DNA from: Aquabacter sp. L1I39
GTDB taxonomy: Bacteria; Pseudomonadota; Alphaproteobacteria; Rhizobiales; Xanthobacteraceae
Length of the DNA: 64,000 nt
Assembly (NCBI RefSeq): GCF_017742835.1
Contig: NZ_CP072392.1
Location: 2,597,421-2,661,420 of the forward strand
Reading direction: 5' to 3'
This document shows, piece after piece, positions 52,373 to 60,767 of this stretch (position 1 is its first letter; the number at the start of each line of letters is the position of its first letter). A program made the position numbers and the translations under genes. The notes under the pieces are model-generated. The model ran no database searches and was not told the origin of the DNA. It worked only from the letters and a program-made list of their open reading frames with translations.

Positions 52373-53386
52373 TCACTCCACGGTGATGTTGGCCTCCTTG
52401 GCGATGGCCGACCACTTGGCCACTTCCGCCTTGATGAAGGCGCCGAACTGCGCCGGCGTGTCGCCCACCGCTTCGGTGGCCTGGGCGGCGAGCAGGGCCT
52501 TGGTCTCGGGGTCGGCCAGGATCTTCACGATGGCGCCATTGAGCTTGGCGACGATGTCGTCGGGCGTGCCGGCCGGGGCGAGGATGCCGTGCCAGCCCAC
52601 CGCATCAAACTCGGGAAAGCCGCTCTGGGCCAAGGTCGGCACGTCCGGCAGGACGGGCGAGCGGTTCTTGCCGGTCACCGCGATGGCGCGCAGCTTGCCG
52701 GCGCGCACATTGGCGAGCGCCGAGAAGGGATCGGAGAAGACGAGGTCCAGCTGTCCGCTCATCAAATCGGTCACGGCGGGGGCCGTGCCGCGATAGGGCA
52801 CGTGCAGCAGCTTGATGCCGGCGGAGGCGGCGAACATCTCCGCCACCAGGTGGTTGGCCCCGCCAATGCCGTAGCTGCCGAAGGTCACCGCGCCCGGCTT
52901 GGCCTTGGCGGCGGCCACCAGGGCCTGGACGGTGGTGTAGGGCGAGGCGCCGTTGACCACCATCACATAGGGATATTCGGTGAGCCGGACCACCGGCGCG
53001 AAATCCTTGATCGGATCGTATTTCAGGTCCTTGTAGACGGCCGGATTGATGGAGATGGGGCCGGACTGACCCAAGAGAAGCGTGTAGCCGTCCGGCTTGG
53101 CGCGGGCCACCGCCTGGGTGCCGATGATGGCGGCCGCGCCCGTGCGGTTCTCCACCACCACGGGCTGGCCGAGCTTGTCGCCGAGGCGCTGGGCCACGAT
53201 GCGGGCCACCGCATCCGCGCCGCCGCCGGCGGCAAACGGCACGATGAGGGTGATGGTGCGGGTGGGATAGTCCTCGGCACGCGCGGCCTCGGTGAGGAAG
53301 GGAGCCGCCACGAAGGCGGCGAGGGCGGCGCCCAGGATCGCGGCGCGGCGGCCGGCGCGGGCCAGCAGGGTCGGGTGCAAGAGCAT
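52373..53386 (-). CDS. Tripartite tricarboxylate transporter receptor (Bug/TctC family)
   Basis: A 337-aa periplasmic solute-binding protein with an N-terminal signal peptide (ends about ARAED, residue 37). Family motifs: YPTRTITLIVPFAAGGGADA, GQPVVVENRTGAAAIIGTQA, AKPDGYTLLLG, LLHVPYRGTAPAVTDLMSG and LPDVPTLAQSG. Bug receptors capture carboxylates; here no TctA/TctB membrane genes are adjacent, so it is an orphan receptor. GGAGG precedes the ATG at 53386. Confidence 0.92.
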   Translation of the reverse strand: MLLHPTLLARAGRRAAILGAALAAFVAAPFLTEAARAEDYPTRTITLIVPFAAGGGADAVARIVAQRLGDKLGQPVVVENRTGAAAIIGTQAVARAKPDGYTLLLGQSGPISINPAVYKDLKYDPIKDFAPVVRLTEYPYVMVVNGASPYTTVQALVAAAKAKPGAVTFGSYGIGGANHLVAEMFAASAGIKLLHVPYRGTAPAVTDLMSGQLDLVFSDPFSALANVRAGKLRAIAVTGKNRSPVLPDVPTLAQSGFPEFDAVGWHGILAPAGTPDDIVAKLNGAIVKILADPETKALLAAQATEAVGDTPAQFGAFIKAEVAKWSAIAKEANITVE

Positions 53387-53820
53387 GTCCTCCCGTGCCC
53401 TTGTGATTGGTGGCGCCGGGATGGGCACGGACAATCGCCGGCGCGTGGGCAAGAGCCTTAAAGCAGGTGGTACGGTAATTCAATCATACAATTTCACCTC
53501 CCGGCGCGATGCGGCCGGTGGTGGGCTGCCGCAGCGTGAGGCGGGCAGCGGGGCGCCGCGCTGGAGGAGAATGCCGAATGAGACCCGGGGGTGCGCGCAG
53601 GAAGGCTGCCGAGGCTGGCGCGGCGCGCGGGCCGGTGCATCGCCGATCGCAGCGGCGCGCCGCCTTTCGCCGGACCCCGGCCAACGGCCAGCTCGCGCCC
53701 TTCAGCTTTTCATGGAAGCCCTGAAGGGCGCTATCTCTTTGTTTTCACGCATTGCCTTCACGCGAACCGGTTCCCGCTTCGCGCGGAAATGCTCTAAGCG
53801 CCAGGTGCCCGCCGCGGCGA
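53387..53820. other. Spacer upstream of the Bug/TctC gene
   Basis: 434 bp without a supported gene (frames here are Arg-rich shadows). Holds an A+T-rich element near 53476-53495 containing CAATCATACAATTT, likely the receptor gene's promoter or operator, and the inverted family 1 repeat at 53731-53796. Confidence 0.5.
53731..53796. repeat. Dispersed intergenic repeat (family 1), copy 4 (inverted)
   Basis: Reverse complement of the copy at 52261-52327: TCACGCGAACCGGTTCCC core, ending AAATGCTCTA. With that copy it brackets the receptor gene. Confidence 0.8.
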
Positions 53821-54960
53821 TCAGTTCCGCGCGCCGGCTGCAAACACGGTGATGGGGGCGGTGACCACCGCGCCGATCACCCCGCCCACCGCCTCGGCGG
53901 CGGTGGCGCCGGTCAGTTCCTGGTCGGAAATGGTCTGGCCGGCCATCATGCGGTTGCCGAGAATCTGCACCATTTCCGGCGTGGTGGCGAACTTGGAATG
54001 GTTGAGCGCATCCCCGCCCTGCAAGGCGGTGAGGTCGAGCACCACGATGCCGCTGGTGGCTTCCAGCTGCGACTTGTAGGGCTCCTGCGACAGGTCCACC
54101 GCGCCCACCCGCGTCACATTGCCGGAAATGGCCCGCGACAGGCTGAGCGCGTGGTCGTTGCGGGAGACGAAGATGGTCATGTTGGGCCGGTTCGGCCCCA
54201 TCTCCATCACCTGGCGGCGGAACACGTCGATGTCGAGGTCGGGGGAGGCGAGCACCACATTGGTGAGCTTCTTGGGGATGCGCCCGTCGGTGAGCGCCAT
54301 CTGCCTGAGCGCCTCCACGGTGAGCCAGGCGCCCATGGAATGGGCCATGACCACCACCTCGTCCACCAGCGGGCTCTTCGCCGCCGACCGCAGCACGTCG
54401 GCGAGGTCCGAGCGGGAGAAATTGGCGCTTTCCCGGTCGTACATATAGTCGAACACGCTGCCGCGGGACGGCCAGGAGAACAGCACCGGCACCCAGCGCG
54501 AGCCGGTGTCGTGGACGATCTGGGCGAAGCGGAAGACCGAGGCGTCAAAGCGGGTGTTGAAGCCGTGGACGAACACCAGCACCCGCCTCTTGCCGCCCGC
54601 ATGGGCCTTGAACCAGGGCAGGAGGCCCGCGCGGGGCAGGGCGGAAATCTCGGTGACGGCGAATTCCCGCGCCGGATCGCCCGGCCCTTGGCGCGGCCAC
54701 TGGATGGAGCCCACCGCCCGGTCGGGCGGCACCGAGACAACCACATTGGTGAAGGACAAGGTGTCGCTGCGCTCGCCGGTGAAGACCTCGCCGGGCGCGT
54801 CGGAGGGGGCGCGGGTGGTGGCCACCAGCATGTCCACCTTGTCGGTGGCCACGGTGGGATCGGCCACGGGGAGCAGCACGCCCTGAGGGCGCGCGCAGGC
54901 GGCAAGCGCGAGCACCAGCCCCGCCACGCATAGGCCCCGGATCAAAGCTGCCACGCCCAC
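53821..54960 (-). CDS. Lipoprotein alpha/beta-hydrolase (DUF900 family)
   Basis: A 379-aa protein with a lipoprotein signal: VGVAALIRGLCVAGLVLALA followed by lipobox LAAC (Cys about residue 22). The body is an alpha/beta hydrolase of the DUF900 type: RRVLVFVHGFNTRFDASVFR, VLFSWPSRGSVFDYMYDRESA and nucleophile region VVVMAHSMGAWLTVEALRQ (Ser in HSMG). Substrate unknown; probably anchored facing the periplasm. I chose the GTG at 54960 because of GAGGG spacing and the lipobox distance. Divergent from the AI-2E-type permease. Confidence 0.82.
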   Translation of the reverse strand: MGVAALIRGLCVAGLVLALAACARPQGVLLPVADPTVATDKVDMLVATTRAPSDAPGEVFTGERSDTLSFTNVVVSVPPDRAVGSIQWPRQGPGDPAREFAVTEISALPRAGLLPWFKAHAGGKRRVLVFVHGFNTRFDASVFRFAQIVHDTGSRWVPVLFSWPSRGSVFDYMYDRESANFSRSDLADVLRSAAKSPLVDEVVVMAHSMGAWLTVEALRQMALTDGRIPKKLTNVVLASPDLDIDVFRRQVMEMGPNRPNMTIFVSRNDHALSLSRAISGNVTRVGAVDLSQEPYKSQLEATSGIVVLDLTALQGGDALNHSKFATTPEMVQILGNRMMAGQTISDQELTGATAAEAVGGVIGAVVTAPITVFAAGARN

Positions 54961-55107
54961 TTGGCCCTCACAATGCACCTGTCCCTTCTTCCTATCTCAT
55001 TGCTCCACCGAAATGAATGGCGGCCCAATGGCGGGACGGCAGCCGGCTCCGGTTGACATTGGGTCAGCCGCCTCGCACTGCTGCGTTCGGGATCTGGAGG
55101 GGTGGGC

Positions 55108-56163
55108 ATGTCGGGCGTGGATCGGGGCACCAGCGTGGCGGTGGCGCTTATGGCGGCCATCCTGATCTTCGGCGCGCTGGCGCTGGCGCAGGCCATCGTG
55201 GTGCCGCTGGCCTTCGCGCTCTTCACCATCGCCATCGTCTGGCCGCTCCAGCGGGCGCTTCAGAAGCATCTGCCGAACCTCGTCGCGGTGGCGCTCACGC
55301 TGGTGGTGACGCTGGTGGTGGTGGCCTCGGTGACCGGCGCGGTGGTCTGGGGCTTCGGGCGGGTGGCGCAATGGATCTTCGCCAATGTGGCCCGCTTCCA
55401 GCTGCTCTATGGCCAGGCCTCCGACTGGCTGGAGGGCCACGGCTTCCTGCTGGCTTCCGTCTTTTCCGAGAATTTCGACGTGCGCTGGATGCTGCGCCTG
55501 GTGCAGGAGGTCTCGGGGCGGCTCCAGGGGCTCGCCTCCTTCCTCATCATCACGCTGGTCTATGTGCTGCTGGGCCTCCTGGAGGTGAATGCCTTCAAGA
55601 GCCAGGTGGCTCGGCTGAAGCGCCAGGACATCGCGGCCTATCTGACCGAGACCGGCGCCCATATCGCCGCCCGCTTCCAGAAATACATGGCTGTGCGCAC
55701 CTATATGAGCATCGCCACGGGCGCGGTGGTGTGGGCCTTCACGCTGGCGGCGGGCATGGAACTGGCCACCGCCTGGGGCGCCATCGCCTTCGCGCTGAAC
55801 TATATCCCTTTCATCGGGCCATTCGTGGCCACCTTCCTGCCCACCCTGTTCGCGCTTGCCCAGTTCGAATCCTGGCAGATGGCGCTCCTGGTGTTTGCCT
55901 GCCTGAACGTGATCCAGTTCCTGTCGGGGAGCTATCTGGAGCCGCGCATGGCCGGCAAGGCGCTGGCCATCTCGCCGACCATGGTGCTGTTCGCGGTCTT
56001 CTTCTGGGCCTTCCTGTGGGGGCTGGCGGGGGCCTTTATCGGCGTGCCCATTGTCATCGCCGCGCTCACCGCCTGCGCCCATTCCAGTTCCGCGCGCTGG
56101 ATCGCCGATCTCTTTTCCGGCGAGGTCGCCCCGCCTCCTGCGGGCGAGGCGCCTGCGGCCTGA
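55108..56163 (+). CDS. AI-2E-family membrane transporter
   Basis: A 351-aa inner-membrane protein with eight hydrophobic segments and the family's periplasmic helical loop. Signature: IAFALNYIPFIGPFVATFLP and VIQFLSGSYLEPRMAGKALAISP. Members export autoinducer-2 or act as cation/proton antiporters; no evidence decides between these. The ATG at 55108 has GGAGGGG upstream. Convergent with the SDR gene. Confidence 0.85.
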   Translation: MSGVDRGTSVAVALMAAILIFGALALAQAIVVPLAFALFTIAIVWPLQRALQKHLPNLVAVALTLVVTLVVVASVTGAVVWGFGRVAQWIFANVARFQLLYGQASDWLEGHGFLLASVFSENFDVRWMLRLVQEVSGRLQGLASFLIITLVYVLLGLLEVNAFKSQVARLKRQDIAAYLTETGAHIAARFQKYMAVRTYMSIATGAVVWAFTLAAGMELATAWGAIAFALNYIPFIGPFVATFLPTLFALAQFESWQMALLVFACLNVIQFLSGSYLEPRMAGKALAISPTMVLFAVFFWAFLWGLAGAFIGVPIVIAALTACAHSSSARWIADLFSGEVAPPPAGEAPAA

Positions 56164-56168
56164 CCCGT

Positions 56169-56951
56169 TCAGATCCCCCGGCGGGCGCCGGAATCGATCT
56201 CGATGGCCGAGCCGTTGAGATAGTCCGCCCGGCGGGAGAGCAGGAAGGCGGTCAGCTCCCCCACTTCCGACGGCTCGCCGAAGCGGCGCACGCCCAGCTT
56301 CTGAAGCAGCACCGTTTCCGCCTCTTCCGGCGCGCAGCCGGTCTGCTCCACGGTGGCCCGCAGGGAATGGGCGAGGCGGTCGGTGCGGAAGAAGCCGGGA
56401 TTGATGGCATTCACCCGCACCCCGTCGCGGATGCCCACGTCCGCCAGGGCCTTGGTGAAATTGAGCAGGGCGGCATTGACCGAGCCGCCGATGGTAAAGT
56501 CGCCGGCGGGCATGCGCCCCCCGAGGCCGGCAATGTTCACGATGGCGCCACCCCCGGCCTTCAGGCTGGGCCACAGCGCGCGCGAGAGCCGCACGGCGGC
56601 GCGCAGCTTCAGGTCATAGCCGGTGTCCCAGTCCGCTTCCGTGAGCGAGAAGAAGTCGCCGCGCTTGGTGGCGCCCGCGCAATTCACAAGGCCATGGAGC
56701 GCGCCTTGCGCCTCAGCCGCCCGCGCCGCGCCTTCCACGCCCTCCAGCGTGGAGAGATCCGCTCCGTGGGTGGCCACGCTCACGCCGAACGTCTCGGCGA
56801 GCTCGGCGCCGAAGCGGGCGAGGGCGGCGCCATCGCGGGCGAGCAGAACGAGGTTCATGCCCTCCTTGGCCAGCTCCCGCGCAATGGCCGCGCCGAGGCC
56901 CCGGCTTCCGCCGGTGATGACGGCGCGGCGGCCCTTCAGCTCAAGATCCAT
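56169..56951 (-). CDS. SDR-fold protein lacking the catalytic tetrad
   Basis: A 260-aa Rossmann protein with an intact nucleotide loop TGGSRGLG (residues 13-20) and VNCAG (89-93). Aligning by eye to FabG, however, the catalytic Ser is G142, Tyr is G155 and Lys is N159 (segment IGGSVNAALLNFTKAL), and the helix-4 Asn is D113. It is unlikely to be a normal dehydrogenase and may be a binding or regulatory subunit or use unusual chemistry. Its start overlaps the end of leuD by 11 bp, so it is part of the TctC-leuC-leuD operon. TGA at 56169 closes the operon. Confidence 0.85.
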   Translation of the reverse strand: MDLELKGRRAVITGGSRGLGAAIARELAKEGMNLVLLARDGAALARFGAELAETFGVSVATHGADLSTLEGVEGAARAAEAQGALHGLVNCAGATKRGDFFSLTEADWDTGYDLKLRAAVRLSRALWPSLKAGGGAIVNIAGLGGRMPAGDFTIGGSVNAALLNFTKALADVGIRDGVRVNAINPGFFRTDRLAHSLRATVEQTGCAPEEAETVLLQKLGVRRFGEPSEVGELTAFLLSRRADYLNGSAIEIDSGARRGI

Positions 56952-57630
56952 GCGTCTTTTCCTCAATTTTTGTCCGGCCTGCCAGCCAGGGCGTGTCCCG
57001 GAAATGGCGGTCCTCGAAGGCCAGGATGTCGTCTTCGTAGCGCAGGGTATCGGCGATGTCGTCGATGCCCGCCAGGAGGCGGTGGCGGGCGAGCGGGCTC
57101 ACCTCGAACGGCAGGGCGCGGCCATCGGCCAGCCGGACCACCTGCGCCTCAAGGGCCACCTCCACCTCTTCGCCCGCCTCCGCCGCCGCCATCACGGCGT
57201 CCAGCTGCGGGCGGGGGAGGGGCACGGGCAACAGGCGGTTCTTGATGCAATTGTTCTGGAAGATCTCGGCGAAGGAGGGCGCGATCACCGCCCGTATGCC
57301 GAAATCCGCCAGCGCCCAGGCCGCGTGTTCGCGCGATGAGCCGCAGCCGAAATTCTCGTGCGCCACCAGGAGGGCGGCGTGCCGCCAGGGCTCACGGTTC
57401 AGCACGAAGTCCGGCCGCTCCCGGCCTTCGCCGTCGAAGCGATAGGGCCGCAGCAGGCCCCAGCCGAGCCCCTTGCGGGTCACCGCGCGCATCAGGTCCT
57501 TGGGGGCGATGATGTCGGTGTTCACATTGGCGATGGGCAGAGGCGCGGCAATGCCCTTCAGGCGCGTGAAGCGCCGCTCGGCGGGAACCGCCTCGCTCAT
57601 GGGGGTGTCGCTCATGGGGGGCGAGCTCAT
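56941..57630 (-). CDS. leuD: 3-isopropylmalate dehydratase-type small subunit
   Basis: A 229-aa swivel-domain subunit of the aconitase family. Motifs: [32 protein letters not shown] (about residues 102-118), [18 protein letters not shown]. With LeuC it interconverts 2- and 3-isopropylmalate or a related hydroxyacid. The ATG at 57630 overlaps the leuC TGA (ATGA), a tight coupling. Context (Bug receptor, SDR) is unusual for leucine synthesis, so this may be a catabolic paralog. Confidence 0.9.
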   Translation of the reverse strand: MSSPPMSDTPMSEAVPAERRFTRLKGIAAPLPIANVNTDIIAPKDLMRAVTRKGLGWGLLRPYRFDGEGRERPDFVLNREPWRHAALLVAHENFGCGSSREHAAWALADFGIRAVIAPSFAEIFQNNCIKNRLLPVPLPRPQLDAVMAAAEAGEEVEVALEAQVVRLADGRALPFEVSPLARHRLLAGIDDIADTLRYEDDILAFEDRHFRDTPWLAGRTKIEEKTHGS

Positions 57631-59051
57631 GGCGCCAGCGTCCTCACATCGACGAAATGACCGGCGAGGGCGGCGGCGGCGGCCATGGGCGGGCTGACGA
57701 GATGGGTCAGCCCTTCCGGCCCCTGGCGCCCCTCGAAATTGCGGTTGGAGGTGGAGGCGCAGCGTTCTCCCGGCTTCAGGCGGTCGGCATTCAGGCCGAT
57801 GCACATGGAGCAGCCCGCCTCCCGCCATTCAAAGCCCGCTTCCTTCAGGATGGCGGCGATGCCCTCTTCCTCCGCCCTCCGCTTCACCTGCGCCGAGCCC
57901 GGCACCACCAGAGCGGTCACCCGTGGGTTCACCTTGCGACCCCTGGCCACCGCCGCCACCGCCCGCAGATCCTCGATGCGGGCATTGGTGCACGAGCCGA
58001 TGAAGACCTTGTCGACGGGAATGTCGGCGATCCGCTGGCCGGGGGTCAGGCGCATATAAGAAAGCGCCCGCGCCATGGCCTCGGCCTCCCCCGGACGCGT
58101 GGCGCGGGCGGGATCGGGCACCCGGCCGGAGACGGGCACCACATCGTCAGGGCTGGTGCCCCAGGTGACCATGGGTTCCACGGTGGCCGCATCGATCGCC
58201 ACTTCCCGATCGAATTCCGCGTCATGGTCCGTGAAGAGGTGGCTCCATTTTTCCACCGCGCGGTCGAAGTCCGTGCCCTGCGGCGCGAAGGGCCGGCCCT
58301 TCAGATAGGCGAAGGTGGTGTCGTCCGGCGCGATCATGCCCGCCCGCGCCCCGGCCTCGATGGCCATGCTGGACAAAGTGAGCCGGCCCTCCATGGAGAG
58401 GCCCGCCACCGTCTCGCCGGCAAATTCCACCACATGCCCCGTAGCACCCGCCGCCCCGATGCGCCCGATGACGGCGAGGATGAGGTCCTTCGCCGTCACG
58501 CCTAGCCCCAGGCGCCCATCGGCGCGGATGCGCAAGGTGCGGGCGGGCTTCTGGAGCAGCGTCTGGGTGGCGAGGATATGCTCCACCTCGGAGGTGCCGA
58601 CCCCCACCGCATAGGCGCCGAACGCCCCGTGGGTGGGGGTGTGGCTGTCGCCGCAGGCAATGGTGAGGCCCGGCTGGGTGAGGCCCAGTTCCGGGCCGAT
58701 CACATGGACGATGCCCTGCCGGGGATCCTTCATGTCGAAATAGGAGATGCCGAACTCGGCGGTGTTCGCCCGCAGCAAGGCGAGCTGGGCGCGGCCGTCC
58801 GCCTCGCCGCTGTCGTCAGTCCGGCCGGGGAGGGTGGGGATATTGTGGTCGGCCACGGCGAAGGTGGCCTGCGGCCGGCGCACCCGCCGCCCGGCGTCCC
58901 GCAGGGCCTCGAAGGCCTGCGGGCTGGTCACCTCGAACACGAAGTGGCGGTCCACATAAAGGAGGCAGGAGCCGTCCTCATAGGTGCGGATCACATGGGC
59001 GTCCCACACCTTGTCATACAGCGTGCGGGGCCGGGGGGAGGGGGCGCTCAT
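57627..59051 (-). CDS. leuC: 3-isopropylmalate dehydratase-type large subunit
   Basis: A 474-aa aconitase-family protein binding a 4Fe-4S cluster: cluster cysteines in [12 protein letters not shown] and [12 protein letters not shown]; other motifs are [38 protein letters not shown] and [12 protein letters not shown]. It starts 10 bp after the Bug/TctC gene and is followed by leuD with ATGA overlap. It may be the leucine-pathway enzyme or a paralog acting on citramalate-, methylmalate- or homocitrate-type acids; sequence alone does not decide. Confidence 0.92.
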   Translation of the reverse strand: MSAPSPRPRTLYDKVWDAHVIRTYEDGSCLLYVDRHFVFEVTSPQAFEALRDAGRRVRRPQATFAVADHNIPTLPGRTDDSGEADGRAQLALLRANTAEFGISYFDMKDPRQGIVHVIGPELGLTQPGLTIACGDSHTPTHGAFGAYAVGVGTSEVEHILATQTLLQKPARTLRIRADGRLGLGVTAKDLILAVIGRIGAAGATGHVVEFAGETVAGLSMEGRLTLSSMAIEAGARAGMIAPDDTTFAYLKGRPFAPQGTDFDRAVEKWSHLFTDHDAEFDREVAIDAATVEPMVTWGTSPDDVVPVSGRVPDPARATRPGEAEAMARALSYMRLTPGQRIADIPVDKVFIGSCTNARIEDLRAVAAVARGRKVNPRVTALVVPGSAQVKRRAEEEGIAAILKEAGFEWREAGCSMCIGLNADRLKPGERCASTSNRNFEGRQGPEGLTHLVSPPMAAAAALAGHFVDVRTLAP

Positions 59052-59061
59052 CGGTCGGTCC

Positions 59062-60054
59062 TCACTCCAGCTTGATGCCGGCCTTCTCCACCACGCCCGA
59101 CCAGACCTTCAATTCGCTGGCGGTGTAGGCGCCCAGTTCCTTGGGGCCCATATAGACCGCATAGGAGCCGCTCTGTTCCGCCGCGTCCTGGAACGCCTTG
59201 GTCTCAACCACCGTCTTCACCGCCCCGGCCAGCTTCTCGATGATGGCGGGCGGCGTGCCGGCGGGGGCATAGAGGGCGTACCAGGCCTCAAGCTGAAGGT
59301 TGGGCAGTCCGGCTTCCACCACGGTGGGGATGTCCTTCACCATGGGCAGGCGCTGGTCGCTGGTCACCGCGAGGCCGCGCACCGTGCCGTTCTGGAGGAA
59401 GCCCACCAGGGACTGGGGCGTGTTGATGAAGAGATCCACATTGCCCGCCACCAGGTCCGTCACCGCCGGGCCCGAGCCGCGATAGGGCACATGGGTCATG
59501 GTCACGCCGGTCTGCTGGGCGAACATCTCGCCGCCAATATGGCTGAGCGAGCCCTGGCCCACCGAGGCATAGTTCAGCTTGCCGGGATTGGCCTTGCCAT
59601 AGGCGATGAGGTCGGCGAGCGTCTTCACCGGCAGGCCGGCTTTCACGGTGATGATGTGCGGCGCCTTCAGCACCAAGGCGATGGGCGCGAAGCTCTTGAT
59701 GGGGTCCCACTGGAGCGAGGTGGGAAAGAGCGAGGGGTTCACCACCTGATAGCCCGAATAGGCCATCAGCAGCGTGTAGCCATCGGGCGCCGCGCGGGCC
59801 ACCGCCCCGGTGCCGATATTGCCGGAGGCGCCGCCCTTGTTCTCCACCACGAAAGGCTGGCCCAGCTCCTTCTGGAGCCCGGAAGCCACCAGCCGCCCTA
59901 CCATGTCCGTGCCGCCGCCAGGGGGCGAGCCCACCACGATGGTCACCGGGCGGGTAGGATAATCGAGCGCGAATGCGGGCGCGGCACAGAGGGCGAGGGT
60001 GGTGGCCGCGAGCACGCTTAAGGCGCGGCGGCGGGTGAGGGCGTGAAGGGTCAT
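59062..60054 (-). CDS. Tripartite tricarboxylate transporter receptor (Bug/TctC family)
   Basis: A 330-aa periplasmic binding protein with signal peptide ([22 protein letters not shown], cleaved about residue 29). Family motifs: [68 protein letters not shown]. First gene of the TctC-leuC-leuD-SDR operon, so its ligand is probably the acid processed by LeuCD (inference). No tctAB is nearby. Confidence 0.92.
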   Translation of the reverse strand: MTLHALTRRRALSVLAATTLALCAAPAFALDYPTRPVTIVVGSPPGGGTDMVGRLVASGLQKELGQPFVVENKGGASGNIGTGAVARAAPDGYTLLMAYSGYQVVNPSLFPTSLQWDPIKSFAPIALVLKAPHIITVKAGLPVKTLADLIAYGKANPGKLNYASVGQGSLSHIGGEMFAQQTGVTMTHVPYRGSGPAVTDLVAGNVDLFINTPQSLVGFLQNGTVRGLAVTSDQRLPMVKDIPTVVEAGLPNLQLEAWYALYAPAGTPPAIIEKLAGAVKTVVETKAFQDAAEQSGSYAVYMGPKELGAYTASELKVWSGVVEKAGIKLE

Positions 60055-60151
60055 TGGCGTTTCCTCCTGGGCGCGGCTTTTCTTGGATTGTTTCGGTCCG
60101 GGTAACCCGGCCGTCGCCGCGCGGGTGATGGGTGTACTGTCAGAATGGTCT

Positions 60152-60161
60152 TATGATCATA
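60152..60161. promoter_or_regulatory. Palindrome TATGATCATA upstream of the TctC-leuCD operon
   Basis: A perfect 10-bp palindrome in an A+T-rich pocket about 100 bp before the receptor start, followed by CAATC. A similar ATCATACAAT string occurs upstream of the other Bug gene (53483-53492). Short symmetric sites of this kind suit GntR- or NikR-like dimers; no regulator gene is adjacent. Confidence 0.4.
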
Positions 60162-60234
60162 CAATCAGACATGAAGATCAAGCCGGCGTTGGATTCCCGC
60201 ATCGCGCAACTCTGCTCTCTCCGCCGCGCCGCGC

Positions 60235-60262
60235 CCCCTCTCCCGCGAAGCGGGGGAGGGCA
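60235..60262. repeat. Hairpin repeat (family 3), copy 1
   Basis: CCCTCTCCCGC-GAA-GCGGGGGAGGG with a trailing GCAGGGGAGGGGG. Same orientation as the copy at 60547. Confidence 0.7.
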
Positions 60263-60390
60263 GGGGAGGGGGCGAAAGGGCCAGGGGAACGAACGGTGGG
60301 CCGGTGTCGCGCTGAGCGTGGGACCGGGCAAGGAGAAGACGAAGCCAGCCGCCCCCGCGCCGGCCCTTTCCCGAGCGGCCCCCTCCCCAG

Positions 60391-60414
60391 CCCTCCCCCG
60401 CAAGCGGGAGAGGG
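60391..60414. repeat. Hairpin repeat (family 3), copy 2 (inverted)
   Basis: CCCTCCCCCGC-AA-GCGGGAGAGGG preceded by CCCCCTCCCCAG; the reverse-complement orientation of copy 1. Confidence 0.7.
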
Positions 60415-60546
60415 AGCAGGGCCGGCGGGCGGCGCGGGCGTGGAGCGTGTCGGCGGGATGCTTCTCGCTTGAGAAGACCCGAGGCGCCGAACCTCGGCCC
60501 GCCTTGCCAAAGCCTGCACGCGGCTCTCCACCCGGCGAGCCAGACT

Positions 60547-60571
60547 CCCTCTCCCGCGAAGCGGGGGAGGG
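60547..60571. repeat. Hairpin repeat (family 3), copy 3
   Basis: Near-identical to copy 1, followed by the same GCAGGGGAGGGGG tail and a partial further duplication. Confidence 0.7.
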
Positions 60572-60705
60572 CAGGGGAGGGGGCGAAGCGGGGGAGGGTG
60601 GGGAGGGGGGAAAGGGCGACCGCGCCACCAAGGCAACGCTGAAGAATTGCGCAAGGCGAAAGCGGGCCGCCGCGCCGGCCCTTCCCCGCGCGCCCCCCTC
60701 CCCAC

Positions 60706-60729
60706 TCCTCGCCCGCAAGCGGGAGAGGG
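60706..60729. repeat. Hairpin repeat (family 3), copy 4 (inverted)
   Basis: CTCCTCGCCCGC-AA-GCGGGAGAGGG followed by AGCAGGGCCGGCGGGCGG, like copy 2. It lies 39 bp from the MmgE/PrpD stop and could form the 3' hairpin of that transcript. Confidence 0.65.
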
Positions 60730-60767
60730 AGCAGGGCCGGCGGGCGGGCGGCTTCCAGGCCCCCGCC

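Larger units (their letters stand above)
60055..60767. other. Intergenic region with palindromic repeats and the operon promoter
   Basis: 713 bp without a supported gene. Near the receptor gene is an A+T-richer segment with the palindrome TATGATCATA. The rest is built from four copies of a hairpin repeat in alternating orientation. A long plus-strand frame through the region translates the repeats and is not a gene. Confidence 0.6.

Noticed and set aside
53476..53495. Possible NikR operator next to nikR and the Bug gene
   Set aside because: A single TCATAC-like half-site without the partner half-site at the required spacing.
52261..53796. Bug/TctC gene bracketed by inverted family 1 repeats read as a composite transposon
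   Set aside because: The repeats are short, dispersed elsewhere as singles, and there is no transposase or target duplication visible.
53292..53852. A 186-residue plus-strand frame in the spacer upstream of the Bug gene
   Set aside because: Arg-rich, includes the dispersed repeat, no ribosome site or domain.
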